Shown here in pieces: positions 1 to 8,139 of a DNA stretch of 37,169 bases. This DNA comes from AP-15 sp036404275 (lineage in GTDB: Bacteria > Pseudomonadota > Alphaproteobacteria > ATCC43930 > CGMCC-115725). The DNA is taken from assembly GCA_036404275.1 (NCBI GenBank), contig DASXAM010000293.1, forward strand, positions 1 through 37,169. Direction: 5' to 3'. A program made the translations under genes and the position numbers. The number at the start of each line of letters is the position of its first letter. The first letter of the stretch is position 1. The notes under the pieces were generated by a model that searched no databases, had not been told where the DNA came from, and was given only the letters and a program-made list of their open reading frames with translations.

Positions 1-571
1 CATGTTCTGGGCGAATGGCGATGCGCTGATAGGGGTGCTGCACGACGCGCTGCGCCGGCTCGGCGGCCCTGTCGCGGAACACGCTCTGGACGTTGCGGCC
101 GGTGCGATCCGAGGGGTCGCCTACGGCGTGGTCGGCACCGCGTTTATCCAAGCCGCACTGCTGACGATCGGCTTGATGGCAGCCGGGGTGCCGGGAGCGG
201 CGGTACTCGGCTTTGTCTCCCTGCTGCTGGCGATCAGTCAGATCGGCGCGCCGCTGCTGATTGTGATCTGGGGCGGAGCGGCCGTCTGGCTGTTTGGCCA
301 AGACCACTACGCCTGGGGCGTCTTTATGCTGGCCTGGGGCGCCTTCGTCAGCATCGTCGACAATTTTATCAAGCCCTGGCTGATCGGTTTCGGCGTCGAG
401 ATGCCGATGTCGCTTACTATTCTGGGCGTCTTCGGCGGGTTTGTCGCTTTCGGCTTCTTGGGCTTGTTTGTCGGGCCGACCTTGATCGCTATCGTGTTCA
501 CGCTTCTGCAAACATGGCGGATCGCCATCTCCGGCCGCACAAACCCGGAGGTCGTCAGGCCGGCGGCGTAG
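1..571 (+). CDS. AI-2E family transporter (PerM/YdiK-like), C-terminal part
   Basis: This is the last 189 or so residues of an integral membrane permease of the AI-2E/PerM family; the 5' part lies outside the window, so the ATG at base 2 is probably an internal methionine. The sequence shows the family's C-terminal layout: a hydrophobic segment beginning GVAYGVVGTAFIQA, a run of three or four further membrane segments, the conserved loop with VDNFIKPWLIG, and a last helix GFLGLFVGPTLIAIVF. Family members have been proposed to export autoinducer-2 or act as Na+/H+ antiporters, so the substrate cannot be given. The stop codon lies 35 bp before the PPK2 start on the same strand, which suggests co-transcription. 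Confidence 0.85.
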   Translation, partial: MFWANGDALIGVLHDALRRLGGPVAEHALDVAAGAIRGVAYGVVGTAFIQAALLTIGLMAAGVPGAAVLGFVSLLLAISQIGAPLLIVIWGGAAVWLFGQDHYAWGVFMLAWGAFVSIVDNFIKPWLIGFGVEMPMSLTILGVFGGFVAFGFLGLFVGPTLIAIVFTLLQTWRIAISGRTNPEVVRPAA

Positions 572-606
572 CCGCCGTAGCCGTATCTGCGGTCTCGTTG
601 ATTTCG

Positions 607-1428
607 ATGGATGCTCGCATGACCGACGAAACAAACGGGGAGCCGGCCGCAGACGGCAGGCTCAAGCGCAAGGCCTACGAGAAAGAGCTCGCCCGGCTTC
701 ATGTCGAGCTGGTCAAGCTGCAGCGCTGGGTCATCGCCACGGGGGCCAAGGTCTGCATCGTCTTCGAGGGCCGCGACGGGGCCGGCAAGGGTGGTGCCAT
801 CAAGGCCCTCACCGAGCGGGTCAGCCCGCGGGTGTTCCGGGTCGTCGCCTTGCCGGCGCCGACCGAGCGCGAAAAGTCGCAAATGTATATCCAGCGCTAT
901 ATCCCGCATCTGCCGGCGGGCGGCGAGATCGTGATCTTCGACCGTAGCTGGTACAACCGGGCCGGCGTCGAGCGGGTCATGGGCTTTTGCACCGAGGAGC
1001 AGGCGAAGCGGTTCTTGCAAGCGGTGCCGCTCGTCGAAAAGACGATCGTCGATTCGGGCGTCGTTCTGCTCAAATATTGGCTCGAGGTCAGCCCCGAGGA
1101 ACAGACACGGCGCCTCGAATCGCGGATCGACGACGGCCGCAAGACCTGGAAGCTGTCGGACATGGATTTGAAATCGTACACGCGCTGGGACGATTACTCG
1201 AAAGCGCGCGACGAGATGCTGCTCGCCTCCGACACGTCTTGGGCGCCGTGGAACGTGGTCCACGCCGACAACAAACGGCGCGCCCGGCTGAACATCCTGG
1301 CCCACATCTTGAGCAAGGTTCCGTACGAAGACCTGCACGCACCAAAGGTAAAGCTGCCGGATCGGAAACACCTCGGCGACTACAAGGAGGCCGACTACCC
1401 GTACCGCTACATTCCGGAGGTCTTCTGA
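607..1428 (+). CDS. ppk2: Polyphosphate kinase 2 (PPK2, single-domain)
   Basis: Cytosolic PPK2-family kinase that transfers phosphate between inorganic polyphosphate and nucleotides. It has a Walker A loop GRDGAGKG at residues 55-62, the FDRSWYNRAGVERVMGF Walker B region, and the lid segment with KTWKLSDMDLKSYTRWDDY. The closing VPYEDLHAP region and the 273-residue length match the single-domain type whose members usually act on nucleoside diphosphates; the exact substrate class is inferred. The frame is open further upstream, but that would overlap the permease gene by 58 bp, so ATG 607 was chosen; ATG 619 is an alternative, and neither has a strong ribosome site. It is followed closely by the ion channel gene. 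Confidence 0.93.
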   Translation: MDARMTDETNGEPAADGRLKRKAYEKELARLHVELVKLQRWVIATGAKVCIVFEGRDGAGKGGAIKALTERVSPRVFRVVALPAPTEREKSQMYIQRYIPHLPAGGEIVIFDRSWYNRAGVERVMGFCTEEQAKRFLQAVPLVEKTIVDSGVVLLKYWLEVSPEEQTRRLESRIDDGRKTWKLSDMDLKSYTRWDDYSKARDEMLLASDTSWAPWNVVHADNKRRARLNILAHILSKVPYEDLHAPKVKLPDRKHLGDYKEADYPYRYIPEVF

Positions 1429-1505
1429 GCCCGGCGGCGTTGCGCGGCGCGGATGCCGCCGCAGCGCGCGAGCGGCACAGCGCATTTCGCGCCCGGCAGG
1501 ACCGG

Positions 1506-2162
1506 ATGCGCGACCCGAGCCTGACGGTCCTGCTGGTCCTCGAGCTCGCCTACCTGTTTGTGGCGGCACCGCTGGCGGCGAAGGGCGTCCCGCTCGCCCG
1601 TCTGGTCGGCGAGACGCTGGTGCTCGGGGTTCTCGCCATTGTCGTGCTGCTGTCGCACCGGCAAGGCGCGATCGTCGTCATTTTGCTCGGTGTCGCCGGC
1701 ACTCTGGCCGGCCTCGTGCCGGCGACAGATTGGTCGCTGGCGACGATCGCATTAGCGCGCAGCGGCAACATCCTGATGTTCTGCGCCTTGACCTGGGTCG
1801 TGGCGCACTCGGTTTACGCCCCCGGCCGGATCACATCGAACCGGCTGCAAGGCGCGGTTGTGGTCTATCTGAACATCGCGGTGATCTTCGCTTCGGCCTA
1901 CCGCCTGATCTGGGCCTTCATTCCCGGCGCTTTTGCCGGCCCATCGACGCCGACCGGCGACCCGAGCGAGCTCGCTGCGGCGCTATACTTCAGCCTGACC
2001 ACGCTGACCACGACCGGCTACGGCGATGTCGTTCCGATCGATCCGTTCGCCCGCAGCCTGGCCAATCTGGAGGCGGTTGTCGGGCAATTCTATCTGGCGA
2101 TAACGGTGGCCCGCCTCGTCACCCTCGAGCTTGCCTCACGGCGTCGGGGTATGCCGGAATGA
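1506..2162 (+). CDS. Six-segment potassium channel-like protein
   Basis: Inner-membrane ion channel of the Ion_trans_2 type. The pore helix and selectivity filter are plain: SLTTLTTTGYGDVVP near residues 163-177, where TTGYGD is the K+ filter signature. Four hydrophobic segments precede the pore module (starting at LTVLLVLELAYLF, ETLVLGVLAIVVLL, AIVVILLGVAG and ILMFCALTWVVA), followed by the outer helix, the pore and an inner helix with LYFSL and YLAITVARL, so there are about six transmembrane segments. No RCK/TrkA-N regulatory domain is present and the fourth segment lacks the arginine ladder of voltage sensors. ATG 1506 has AGGAC just upstream; a TTG at 1440 would add 22 residues. It overlaps the SulP gene by ATGA, indicating translational coupling. 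Confidence 0.85.
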   Translation: MRDPSLTVLLVLELAYLFVAAPLAAKGVPLARLVGETLVLGVLAIVVLLSHRQGAIVVILLGVAGTLAGLVPATDWSLATIALARSGNILMFCALTWVVAHSVYAPGRITSNRLQGAVVVYLNIAVIFASAYRLIWAFIPGAFAGPSTPTGDPSELAAALYFSLTTLTTTGYGDVVPIDPFARSLANLEAVVGQFYLAITVARLVTLELASRRRGMPE

Positions 2163-3838
2163 TTGCGCGGCTGCTGCCGGTGCTCGCTTGGGCGCCGCGC
2201 TATCGGCGGGATTGGCTGTTGCCCGATGCGCTGGCCGGTATTGCCGTTTGGGCGGTCATGGTGCCGGAGGGCATGGCCTATGCCGGCATTGTCGGGGTGC
2301 CGCCGATCATGGGCCTGCACACGATCGTCCCGCCGTTGATCGCTTACGCGCTCCTCGGCACCTCGCGCCTCTTGGTGGTCGGCCCGGACACCGCGACCGG
2401 GCTGATCTCGGCGCTGACCGTCGGTGCGTTTGCGTCGCAAGGCTCGGCAGAGTTCGACACGCTGACCTCGACCTTGGCGGTCCTGATCGGCGCCTTTTTC
2501 CTGCTCTTCGGCGCGCTGCGGCTCGGCTGGGTCGCGGCCTTTGTCCCCACACCGGTCATGCGCGGCTTTATCGAGGGGCTCGTCTGCGTGACGATCATCG
2601 GCCAAGTGCCGCACCTCCTCGGCATCGCCGGCGGCTCCGGCAATTTCTTCGCAAAGCTCTGGTTCGTTCTGCGGCACGTCGAAGACGCCTCCCCGGCGCC
2701 GGTGCTGACCGGCGCGGTGAGCCTTGCGGCGATGCTGGCGTTGCGCCGCTTCGCGCCGCGCGTGCCGGCGGCACTCGTCGTCGCCGTACTCGCAACGATC
2801 CTGGTCGGGCTGGCGGGCGGGGAGAGCGCCGGCATCGATGTCGTCGGCGAATTGCCCTCGGGGTTGCCGCATTTCGAGGCTCCGGTCCTCGATCCGGCGA
2901 TTTTGCAGGCGCTGACGCCCGGCGCGCTGGCGATCGTGCTGGTCGGCTATGCCGAAGCGCTGGGCGGGGCAAAGGCGGCGGCTCTGGAGGGCGGCGGCGA
3001 GATCGACCCGAACCAGGAGCTGGTGGCACACGGGCCGGCCAATATTCTGAGCGGGCTGTTCGGAGGGTTTTTGGTGGTCGGCAGCCTGTCGAAGACCTCG
3101 GTTGCGATGGCCGCCGGCGCGCGCACCCAGCTCGCCAACCTCGTCGCCGCGGGCTTGTGCTTGCTGACGCTCGTTTTTCTGACGCCGCTGTTTCGCGGCT
3201 TGCCGCACCCGGCACTCGCCGCCATCGTCATCGCGGCGATGCTGCACCTCTCGAAGCCCGCCTATCTGCGCGAGCTTCTGGCCCGCAACCGCTGGGAATT
3301 CGCCCTGGCCGCGATCGTCATCGCCGGCGAGCTCGCCTTGGGCGTCCCGCACGGCATCATTCTCGGCGTGGTGCTGTCATTGCTGATGGTGATCTACCGG
3401 ACGAGCCATCTGCAAGGAGCGGTGCTTGGCCAATTGCCGGGCACCGAGGCCTATCGCGACATCGCGAACCATCCCGAGGCGGTCACCTTCCCCGGTTTGC
3501 TGATCTGGCGGATCGGCGGCGATCTGTTTTTTGCCAGCATCGGCCAGCTCGGCGAGGGGCTGAGGGCCGCGTTGGCGGTCGCCAGCCCACCCGTCCGGCA
3601 TGTGCTGCTCGATGCCGATTCGGTGAACTTTATCGACACCACCGGCTGTGACGCGGCGCTGAGCACGATCGCGGCATTGCAAAGAGAAGGCATCACCTTC
3701 GCCTTTGCCCGGGTGCGCGACGAGGTGCGCGGGAGATTGCGCCGCGGCGGCGTCGAGGCGGCGGTGGGCGCCGCCAATTTTTACGAACGCGTGACCGACG
3801 GGGTGCGCGCCTGGCAGCAGCAATCGGAAGCCTCGTGA
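2159..3838 (+). CDS. SulP family anion transporter with STAS domain
   Basis: Inner-membrane transporter of the SulP/SLC26 family, 559 residues. The N-terminal part has the family signature DALAGIAVWAVMVPEGMAYA and the VGPDTATG segment, then about ten to twelve hydrophobic helices. The C-terminal 120 residues form a cytosolic STAS domain, recognisable by LIWRIGGDLFFASIG and the loop DADSVNFIDTTGCDAA. Family substrates include sulfate, bicarbonate and dicarboxylates; nothing here decides between them. No carbonic anhydrase gene, which would have favoured bicarbonate, lies beside it. Its ATG overlaps the channel gene's stop codon (ATGA), so the two are probably translated together. It is the last gene before a repeat-rich gap and faces degP tail to tail. 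Confidence 0.9.
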   Translation: MIARLLPVLAWAPRYRRDWLLPDALAGIAVWAVMVPEGMAYAGIVGVPPIMGLHTIVPPLIAYALLGTSRLLVVGPDTATGLISALTVGAFASQGSAEFDTLTSTLAVLIGAFFLLFGALRLGWVAAFVPTPVMRGFIEGLVCVTIIGQVPHLLGIAGGSGNFFAKLWFVLRHVEDASPAPVLTGAVSLAAMLALRRFAPRVPAALVVAVLATILVGLAGGESAGIDVVGELPSGLPHFEAPVLDPAILQALTPGALAIVLVGYAEALGGAKAAALEGGGEIDPNQELVAHGPANILSGLFGGFLVVGSLSKTSVAMAAGARTQLANLVAAGLCLLTLVFLTPLFRGLPHPALAAIVIAAMLHLSKPAYLRELLARNRWEFALAAIVIAGELALGVPHGIILGVVLSLLMVIYRTSHLQGAVLGQLPGTEAYRDIANHPEAVTFPGLLIWRIGGDLFFASIGQLGEGLRAALAVASPPVRHVLLDADSVNFIDTTGCDAALSTIAALQREGITFAFARVRDEVRGRLRRGGVEAAVGAANFYERVTDGVRAWQQQSEAS

Positions 3839-3886
3839 ACGCATCAGGAGTGCGATCCGCGGAGATAGAACGCGCTCTGCGAAAGC

Positions 3887-4027
3887 CTTGTCTTCCCGGC
3901 GCAGGCCGGGATCCAGACTTTCCACCTCTCCGAGTTGGTTTCGTGACCGCAGCGGATCCGCCGATCGACAAGGAGGAGAGGCGGAGTCTGGGGCCGTCCT
4001 GGATCCCGGCCTTCGCCGGGAAGGTGT
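3887..4027. repeat. Inverted pair of intergenic palindromic repeats
   Basis: Two copies of a GC-rich repeat lie head to head. The left one reads TCTTCCCGGCGCAGGCCGG from 3891 and continues with GATCCAGAC; the right one, beginning near 3996, reads GTCCTGGATCCCGG and ends CCTTCGCCGGGAAGG. Each copy is itself a small stem (CCCGGC..GCCGGG). The inner flanks AGACTTTCCACCTCTCC and GGAGAGGCGGAGTCT also pair roughly, so the whole 140 bp could fold as one long imperfect hairpin. Elements of the form CCCGGCNNNGGCCGGGATCC are common between genes in alphaproteobacteria. No gene is seen here. Confidence 0.8.
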
Positions 4028-4118
4028 AATCAGGGCGCCGAGCAGACCGGTTCAGGCTTCGAGGATAATGCTCTGGTACATGCAGAGATCTGCTTCGACA
4101 CGTGGATTTCTGGCGAAT

Positions 4119-4270
4119 TTGCCCTCTCCGCCTGCGAGGCGGGGAGAGCCTGCCCCGGACCCGATCCGGGGGAGGGGACCCGTCGCGACCGCGACGGGGA
4201 GGGTGAGGTGGCCAGCTCCGGCGCTGTGGCACCCCGGCCCTCTCCACCCCCGGGGGTGGAGAGGGAGAAC
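4119..4270. repeat. Cluster of four GC-rich palindromes
   Basis: Four hairpins stand side by side: CTCTCCGCCT/AGGCGGGGAGAG near 4122-4147 (one bulge), CCCCGGA 4153-4159 with TCCGGGG 4165-4171, CCCGTCGCG 4179-4187 with CGCGACGGG 4190-4198, and a perfect 28-base palindrome at 4238-4265 whose left half is CCCTCTCCACCCCC. They fill the rest of the gap between the convergent SulP and degP genes and could serve as a two-way transcription terminator, although none is followed by a clear T-tract. Related CCCTC..GAGGG palindromes occur at 7129-7158 and 18077-18166 in this window. Confidence 0.8.
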
Positions 4271-4302
4271 AAACCGGATAGCCGTGTTGGAGTAAAGCCT
4301 CC

Positions 4303-5895
4303 CTATCCCTGATTGCCGCCGAGGTTGACCCCGACATATTCGGTGACGCCGTGCCGGTTGAGCAGCAGGAGTGCGCTTTTCTTTGGCGAGCGGGCGGCTT
4401 CGCGCAATTTGTCGGCGGCCTGTTGCGGCGTGCCGACCGGCTGCTGGTCGATGGCGATGACGACATCGCCCTGGACGAGGCCGACATCCTCGGTCCCGTT
4501 CTGCCGGTCGATGCGGCTGACGACGACGCCGTGCACGTCCTTGCCGATATGCAATTCGCGCCGCATCTCGCTCGTCAGCGGAGCAAAATGCATCCCCAGC
4601 ACCTCCGCACCAGCGGACTGGTCCCCGCTCTCTTCGTCACCGGCGGCGGCAACCTTTTCATTGTTCGATAATTCGCCGACGGTCGCTTGCAGCTCGACCT
4701 TCTCGCCGTTGCGCCATACCGACATACCGGCCTTGCTGTGCGGTGCGGCGGCGGCGACGAGGCGCGGCAGGTCGTGCAATGCATTCACCTCGCCGCCGTT
4801 GAAGGACAGCACCACATCACCCTGCTTCAACCCGGCCTTGGCGCCCGGGCTGTTCGGGGTGACGACGGCGACGAGCGCGCCGTGGTCGTTTTTCAACCCG
4901 AGGCTCGCGGCGATCGCCGGGGTCACCTCCTGGATTTGCACGCCGAGCCAGCCGCGGGTGATCTTGCCGTGCGCTTCGAGCTGCGCGACGATGCTCTTGG
5001 CGGCGTTCGAAGGTACCGCAAAGCCGATGCCGACGCTGCCGCCGTTCGGCGAATAGATCGCGGTATTGATGCCGATCACCTGGCCTTCGAGGTTGAAGGT
5101 CGGGCCGCCGGAATTGCCGCGGTTGATCGGCGCGTCGATCTGCAGGAAGTCGTCGTAGGGGCCTTCGTTGATGTCGCGGCCGCGCGCCGAGATGATCCCG
5201 GTCGTCACGGTGCCGCCGAGCCCAAACGGGTTGCCGACGGCCATGACCCAATCGCCGACCTGGGCCGCGCTGCTGTCGCCAAAGGAAACATAGGGCAAGG
5301 GCTTGCCGGCCTTGATCTTCAGCACCGCGAGATCGGTTTTGGGGTCACGGCCGACGATCTTGGCGGTATAGCGGGTCTTGTCCTGCAAGATCACTTCGAC
5401 CTTGCCGGCATCGCCGACAACGTGGTTGTTGGTCACGACATAGCCCGAGGGATCGACGATAAAGCCCGAGCCGAGCGCGATCCGGTGGGCGTCACCGCCC
5501 GGCATCTGCGGAAAGAAGTGACGATGCTCGCCGCCGGGCTCCTGCTGCTGGAAAAAGCGGCGCAGGAATTCGTCGAACGGCGCGTTCTGAAAGTTCTTGA
5601 ACGGCGCCGCATCGGGCTCTTCTGCCATCTGCTCGGCGCCGGCCTTTTGCGTCACCGAGATGTTGACGACCGCCGGCAATACTTTTTTGACGAGCGGAGC
5701 GAAGCTCTGCTGCTGGATCAGCGCGACCGGCGAGGTCATCGTCTTGGCCGGCGGCGGTGCGGCCGATGGCGGCTCGGATTGGGCCCAAACCAGGGGCGAC
5801 AGCGCGAGGGCGGCGGCAACGCCCCCGCCGATCACGGCGACACGCCCTTTTGTCAACCGCGAGCGAAGCGTCCTGTGTGCCGAAGAATCTGTCAT
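4303..5895 (-). CDS. degP: Do-family periplasmic serine protease DegP/HtrA
   Basis: Envelope protease and chaperone that degrades misfolded periplasmic and outer-membrane proteins. The 530-residue product has an N-terminal hydrophobic export signal (residues about 18-38, ending LVWAQS), a trypsin-like domain with catalytic triad H158 (TNNHVV), D188 (KTDLAVLKI) and S262 (RGNSGGP), then two PDZ domains (from about residues 315 and 420, the first starting RGWLGVQIQ). A Q-linker rich in FFQQQEPGGEH precedes the protease domain. The ATG at 5895 has a good ribosome site, GAGAGGAT; the frame stays open upstream but only as the shadow of the next gene. The lipoprotein gene lies 88 bp upstream on the same strand. 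Confidence 0.95.
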   Translation of the reverse strand: MTDSSAHRTLRSRLTKGRVAVIGGGVAAALALSPLVWAQSEPPSAAPPPAKTMTSPVALIQQQSFAPLVKKVLPAVVNISVTQKAGAEQMAEEPDAAPFKNFQNAPFDEFLRRFFQQQEPGGEHRHFFPQMPGGDAHRIALGSGFIVDPSGYVVTNNHVVGDAGKVEVILQDKTRYTAKIVGRDPKTDLAVLKIKAGKPLPYVSFGDSSAAQVGDWVMAVGNPFGLGGTVTTGIISARGRDINEGPYDDFLQIDAPINRGNSGGPTFNLEGQVIGINTAIYSPNGGSVGIGFAVPSNAAKSIVAQLEAHGKITRGWLGVQIQEVTPAIAASLGLKNDHGALVAVVTPNSPGAKAGLKQGDVVLSFNGGEVNALHDLPRLVAAAAPHSKAGMSVWRNGEKVELQATVGELSNNEKVAAAGDEESGDQSAGAEVLGMHFAPLTSEMRRELHIGKDVHGVVVSRIDRQNGTEDVGLVQGDVVIAIDQQPVGTPQQAADKLREAARSPKKSALLLLNRHGVTEYVGVNLGGNQG

Positions 5896-5983
5896 TTCAT
5901 CCTCTCGTCGAGCGGTTCGCCGCAGAATTGGCCAGTCGAGGTGACAGCGCGCTGTCGCGCGGATTAATTCGCTGTAACCTTGC

Positions 5984-6472
5984 TCAGCCGCCGCCGGAGA
6001 ACCGGCTGCGCGCAACCTGGAGCGCGGCCCGCTCGGGCGCGATGACGGCGACGTAAAACGTGTCGCGGCCGAACCCCGGACGGCCGCTGACCCAGCTTCT
6101 GAGCGACTGAATCTCGATATATTCCTGCTGGCCCGGCAGGAGCGCGATATCCTGAAACTGATAGAGATCGACGCCGACGCTCTCGACCGTGACATGATAG
6201 CGGCCGGCCGGCACGTCGCGATAAAATGCGTCGCCCTGCTCCGAGACGCCGATCGCCGCGCCGTTCATGTAGATATAGGGCGTGCCCAGGCTCTCGCTCG
6301 GATCATAGATTCGATAGAACCAGACGCGCGCCTCACCCGGCGGGATCGGCGGCAAAGCGACCGCGCCGACCGGCGGCGGCGTGGCGCAGCCCGTCAATCC
6401 GGCGAGGATGAGCGCCGCGCCGAGCCACGCAACAGGGCGCCTTAAAAAAGAAGAACATGCGGCAGGCCGCAT
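5984..6472 (-). CDS. DUF2846 domain lipoprotein
   Basis: Small exported lipoprotein of 162 residues. It has a classic type II signal peptide with lipobox L26-T27-G28-C29, giving a lipidated cysteine at position 29. The mature part begins with a proline-rich linker, then the DUF2846-like core with EARVWFYRIYDPSESLGTPYIYMNGAAIG and FYRDVPAGRYHVTVES, a pattern of short beta strands. The function of the family is unknown. The start has a strong upstream purine run (GGAAAGGAAAAAGGAT). It is read away from the decarboxylase-like gene and may share a transcript with degP, which fits an envelope role by context only. Confidence 0.85.
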   Translation of the reverse strand: MRPAACSSFLRRPVAWLGAALILAGLTGCATPPPVGAVALPPIPPGEARVWFYRIYDPSESLGTPYIYMNGAAIGVSEQGDAFYRDVPAGRYHVTVESVGVDLYQFQDIALLPGQQEYIEIQSLRSWVSGRPGFGRDTFYVAVIAPERAALQVARSRFSGGG

Positions 6473-6542
6473 CCTTTTTCCTTTCCCGGTCCGCCAGCGC
6501 TAAATTGCCTCGACAACATCGACCCGAAACAAGGAGACAATC

Positions 6543-7094
6543 ATGAGCCGCTACCGCAACATCGCGGTCGAGCACATGACGCCGGCGCAGCGCCGGGTCC
6601 GCGATCTGATCATTGCCGGCCGTCGCGGCCGGTTTGGCGGGCCGTTCGAGCTTTTGATCCGCGCCCCCGAAATCTGCGAGCATGCCGCAAAGCTCGGCGA
6701 GCATCTGCGCTGGGGCACCTCGCTGCCGGATCGGCTGTCGGAGCTCGCCATCATCACCACCGCGCGCTTCTGGCGCACCCAGCTCGAGTGGTATGCCCAT
6801 GCCCCGCTGGCGGAGAAGGCGGGCGTCCCGCACGCTGCGATCGAGGCGATCCGGCGCGGCGAGGCGCCGCAATTCGCAACGGCCGACGAAGCCCTGGTCC
6901 ACCGCATCTGCACCGAGCTGCTCGAGACCCGGCGCCTGTCCGACAAGTCCTTCGAAGAGGCGGTCTCCGTCTTTGGGGAAACGGGCCTGATCGAGGTGAT
7001 CGCGATCCTCGGCTATTACACACTGATCGGAAATACGCTGAATGCTTTCGGGGCGGGGGTGCCCGACGGAGCGACCCCGCCCTTCGCTGAATAA
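6543..7094 (+). CDS. Carboxymuconolactone decarboxylase family protein
   Basis: A cytosolic, all-helical protein of 183 residues in the CMD/AhpD superfamily. The central region LPDRLSELAIITTARFWRTQLEWYAHAPLAEKAGV matches the CMD core helices, with the usual glutamate and histidine spaced as E-x6-A-x-FW...EWYAHAP. It lacks the CxxC pair of AhpD-type peroxidase partners, so a thiol redox role is unlikely; relatives act as gamma-carboxymuconolactone decarboxylases or are uncharacterised. No protocatechuate pathway genes are nearby, so the substrate is unknown. ATG 6543 is preceded by a clear ribosome site, CAAGGAGACAATC. Confidence 0.88.
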   Translation: MSRYRNIAVEHMTPAQRRVRDLIIAGRRGRFGGPFELLIRAPEICEHAAKLGEHLRWGTSLPDRLSELAIITTARFWRTQLEWYAHAPLAEKAGVPHAAIEAIRRGEAPQFATADEALVHRICTELLETRRLSDKSFEEAVSVFGETGLIEVIAILGYYTLIGNTLNAFGAGVPDGATPPFAE

Positions 7095-7128
7095 CCGTCG
7101 GCACGCTAAGTCCGAAGCTGTCGGAATA

Positions 7129-7158
7129 CCCTCCCCCTCGACCGTCAAGGGGGAGGGG
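7129..7158. terminator. Probable bidirectional terminator hairpin
   Basis: Inverted repeat CCCTCCCCCT (7129-7138) and AGGGGGAGGG (7148-7157) with a nine-base loop lies between the convergent decarboxylase-like and hydrolase genes. The stem is strong but lacks a run of T on either side, so termination is inferred from position. It belongs to the same CCCTC..GAGGG palindrome group as 4238-4265 and 18077-18166. Confidence 0.6.
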
Positions 7159-7171
7159 ATAGCCGCCAGCC

Positions 7172-8023
7172 TCAGCCGAGATGCTTTTTGAAAAAGGCGG
7201 TGACCGGGTCGAACGACGCCTTGGTCGAGCGCTGCTCGTTGTCGATATAGACGATCTCGATATCGCCGCCGGCATTCCGATAGTTCGAAACGAACCGCTC
7301 GGGCTCGTTGCCCGCGAAATTCGAATCGTCGTCGTGATAGTCATGCACGATGTCGGGCTTGCCTTGCACCCATAAGGCGGGCGGCATCGTGACCTTCTCG
7401 CCGCGTTCGAGGATCAGCATCGGGTTGCCCTCGGCCATCGCCGCCTCGGTCTTCCAATAGGTGTCGTGCTTTTCCTTCATGCCGACGGTGAAGGCAGGCG
7501 GGTTTGGCCCCTTGCCGAGCTTTTGCGCATGGCGGTAGCGCGACAGCGGGTTGATGACCGGCCACGACATCGCGACTGCACGCACGCTCGCATCGGCCGC
7601 GGGCGAGCCGGCCGGCAAGGGCACCGAGGCATAGCGCGGATCGTTTGGCCGCATCGCCGCCAGCATCGCCAAGTGCCCGCCGCTCGACTGGCCGCCGCTG
7701 CCGACCCGGTTGGGATCGACCTTCAGCTCCTTGGCATGCGCCTTGAGCCAGCGGATCGCATAGTTGATATCGACGAGCGAGGTCGGATAGCCGTCGCCGG
7801 CATGGCGGAACTCGAGCGAGGCGACGACAAAGCCGTTGCGCGCCAAGGCTTCGTCGAGGCCCTGGGTCCCGGTCAAATCGCCGTTGTTCCAAGCGCCGCC
7901 GTGCAGATCGACGACCGCCGGAAACGGCCCGTCGCCCTGCGGTTTATAGAGCCGGGCGATCAGCTTCCTGTCGCCATGGCGCAGATATTCAACATCCTCG
8001 GTCTTGATTTGATAATCGGCCAT
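7172..8023 (-). CDS. Alpha/beta hydrolase (esterase/lipase-like)
   Basis: Cytosolic alpha/beta hydrolase of 283 residues, without a signal peptide. It shows the oxyanion motif DLHGGAW (HGG at 41-43) and the nucleophile elbow GQSSGG (serine 113), as in hormone-sensitive-lipase and BD-FAE-like esterases. An acid is plausible at D224 in GKPDIVHDY. The usual C-terminal catalytic histidine is not evident: the expected loop reads IDNEQRSTKASF, and the only later histidine is third from the end. The start ATG 8023 follows a strong GGGAGGGAG ribosome site; the longer reading to 8059 has none. It diverges from the FAD oxidoreductase gene. The substrate is unknown. Confidence 0.85.
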   Translation of the reverse strand: MADYQIKTEDVEYLRHGDRKLIARLYKPQGDGPFPAVVDLHGGAWNNGDLTGTQGLDEALARNGFVVASLEFRHAGDGYPTSLVDINYAIRWLKAHAKELKVDPNRVGSGGQSSGGHLAMLAAMRPNDPRYASVPLPAGSPAADASVRAVAMSWPVINPLSRYRHAQKLGKGPNPPAFTVGMKEKHDTYWKTEAAMAEGNPMLILERGEKVTMPPALWVQGKPDIVHDYHDDDSNFAGNEPERFVSNYRNAGGDIEIVYIDNEQRSTKASFDPVTAFFKKHLG

Positions 8024-8139
8024 AAACACTCCCTCCCGGAGTTGGTGCTGTTGCGGCACGCCACCGGCGCGGCCGGGCTTGCAGCCTACTCGCTCTTGCG
8101 CGACGGCGAAACCGTCGGGTGTGGTATCAAGTGCCTGCC

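Noticed and set aside
307..1569. Long minus-strand open frame of 420 codons
   Set aside because: It lies opposite the permease, PPK2 and channel genes, has no family pattern, and is explained by high GC content.
4119..4270. Short CRISPR-like array
   Set aside because: The units are different palindromes with no constant repeat or regular spacer.
5896..6195. N-terminal extension of DegP upstream of 5895
   Set aside because: It overlaps the lipoprotein gene in another frame, and ATG 5895 has its own ribosome site followed by a signal peptide.
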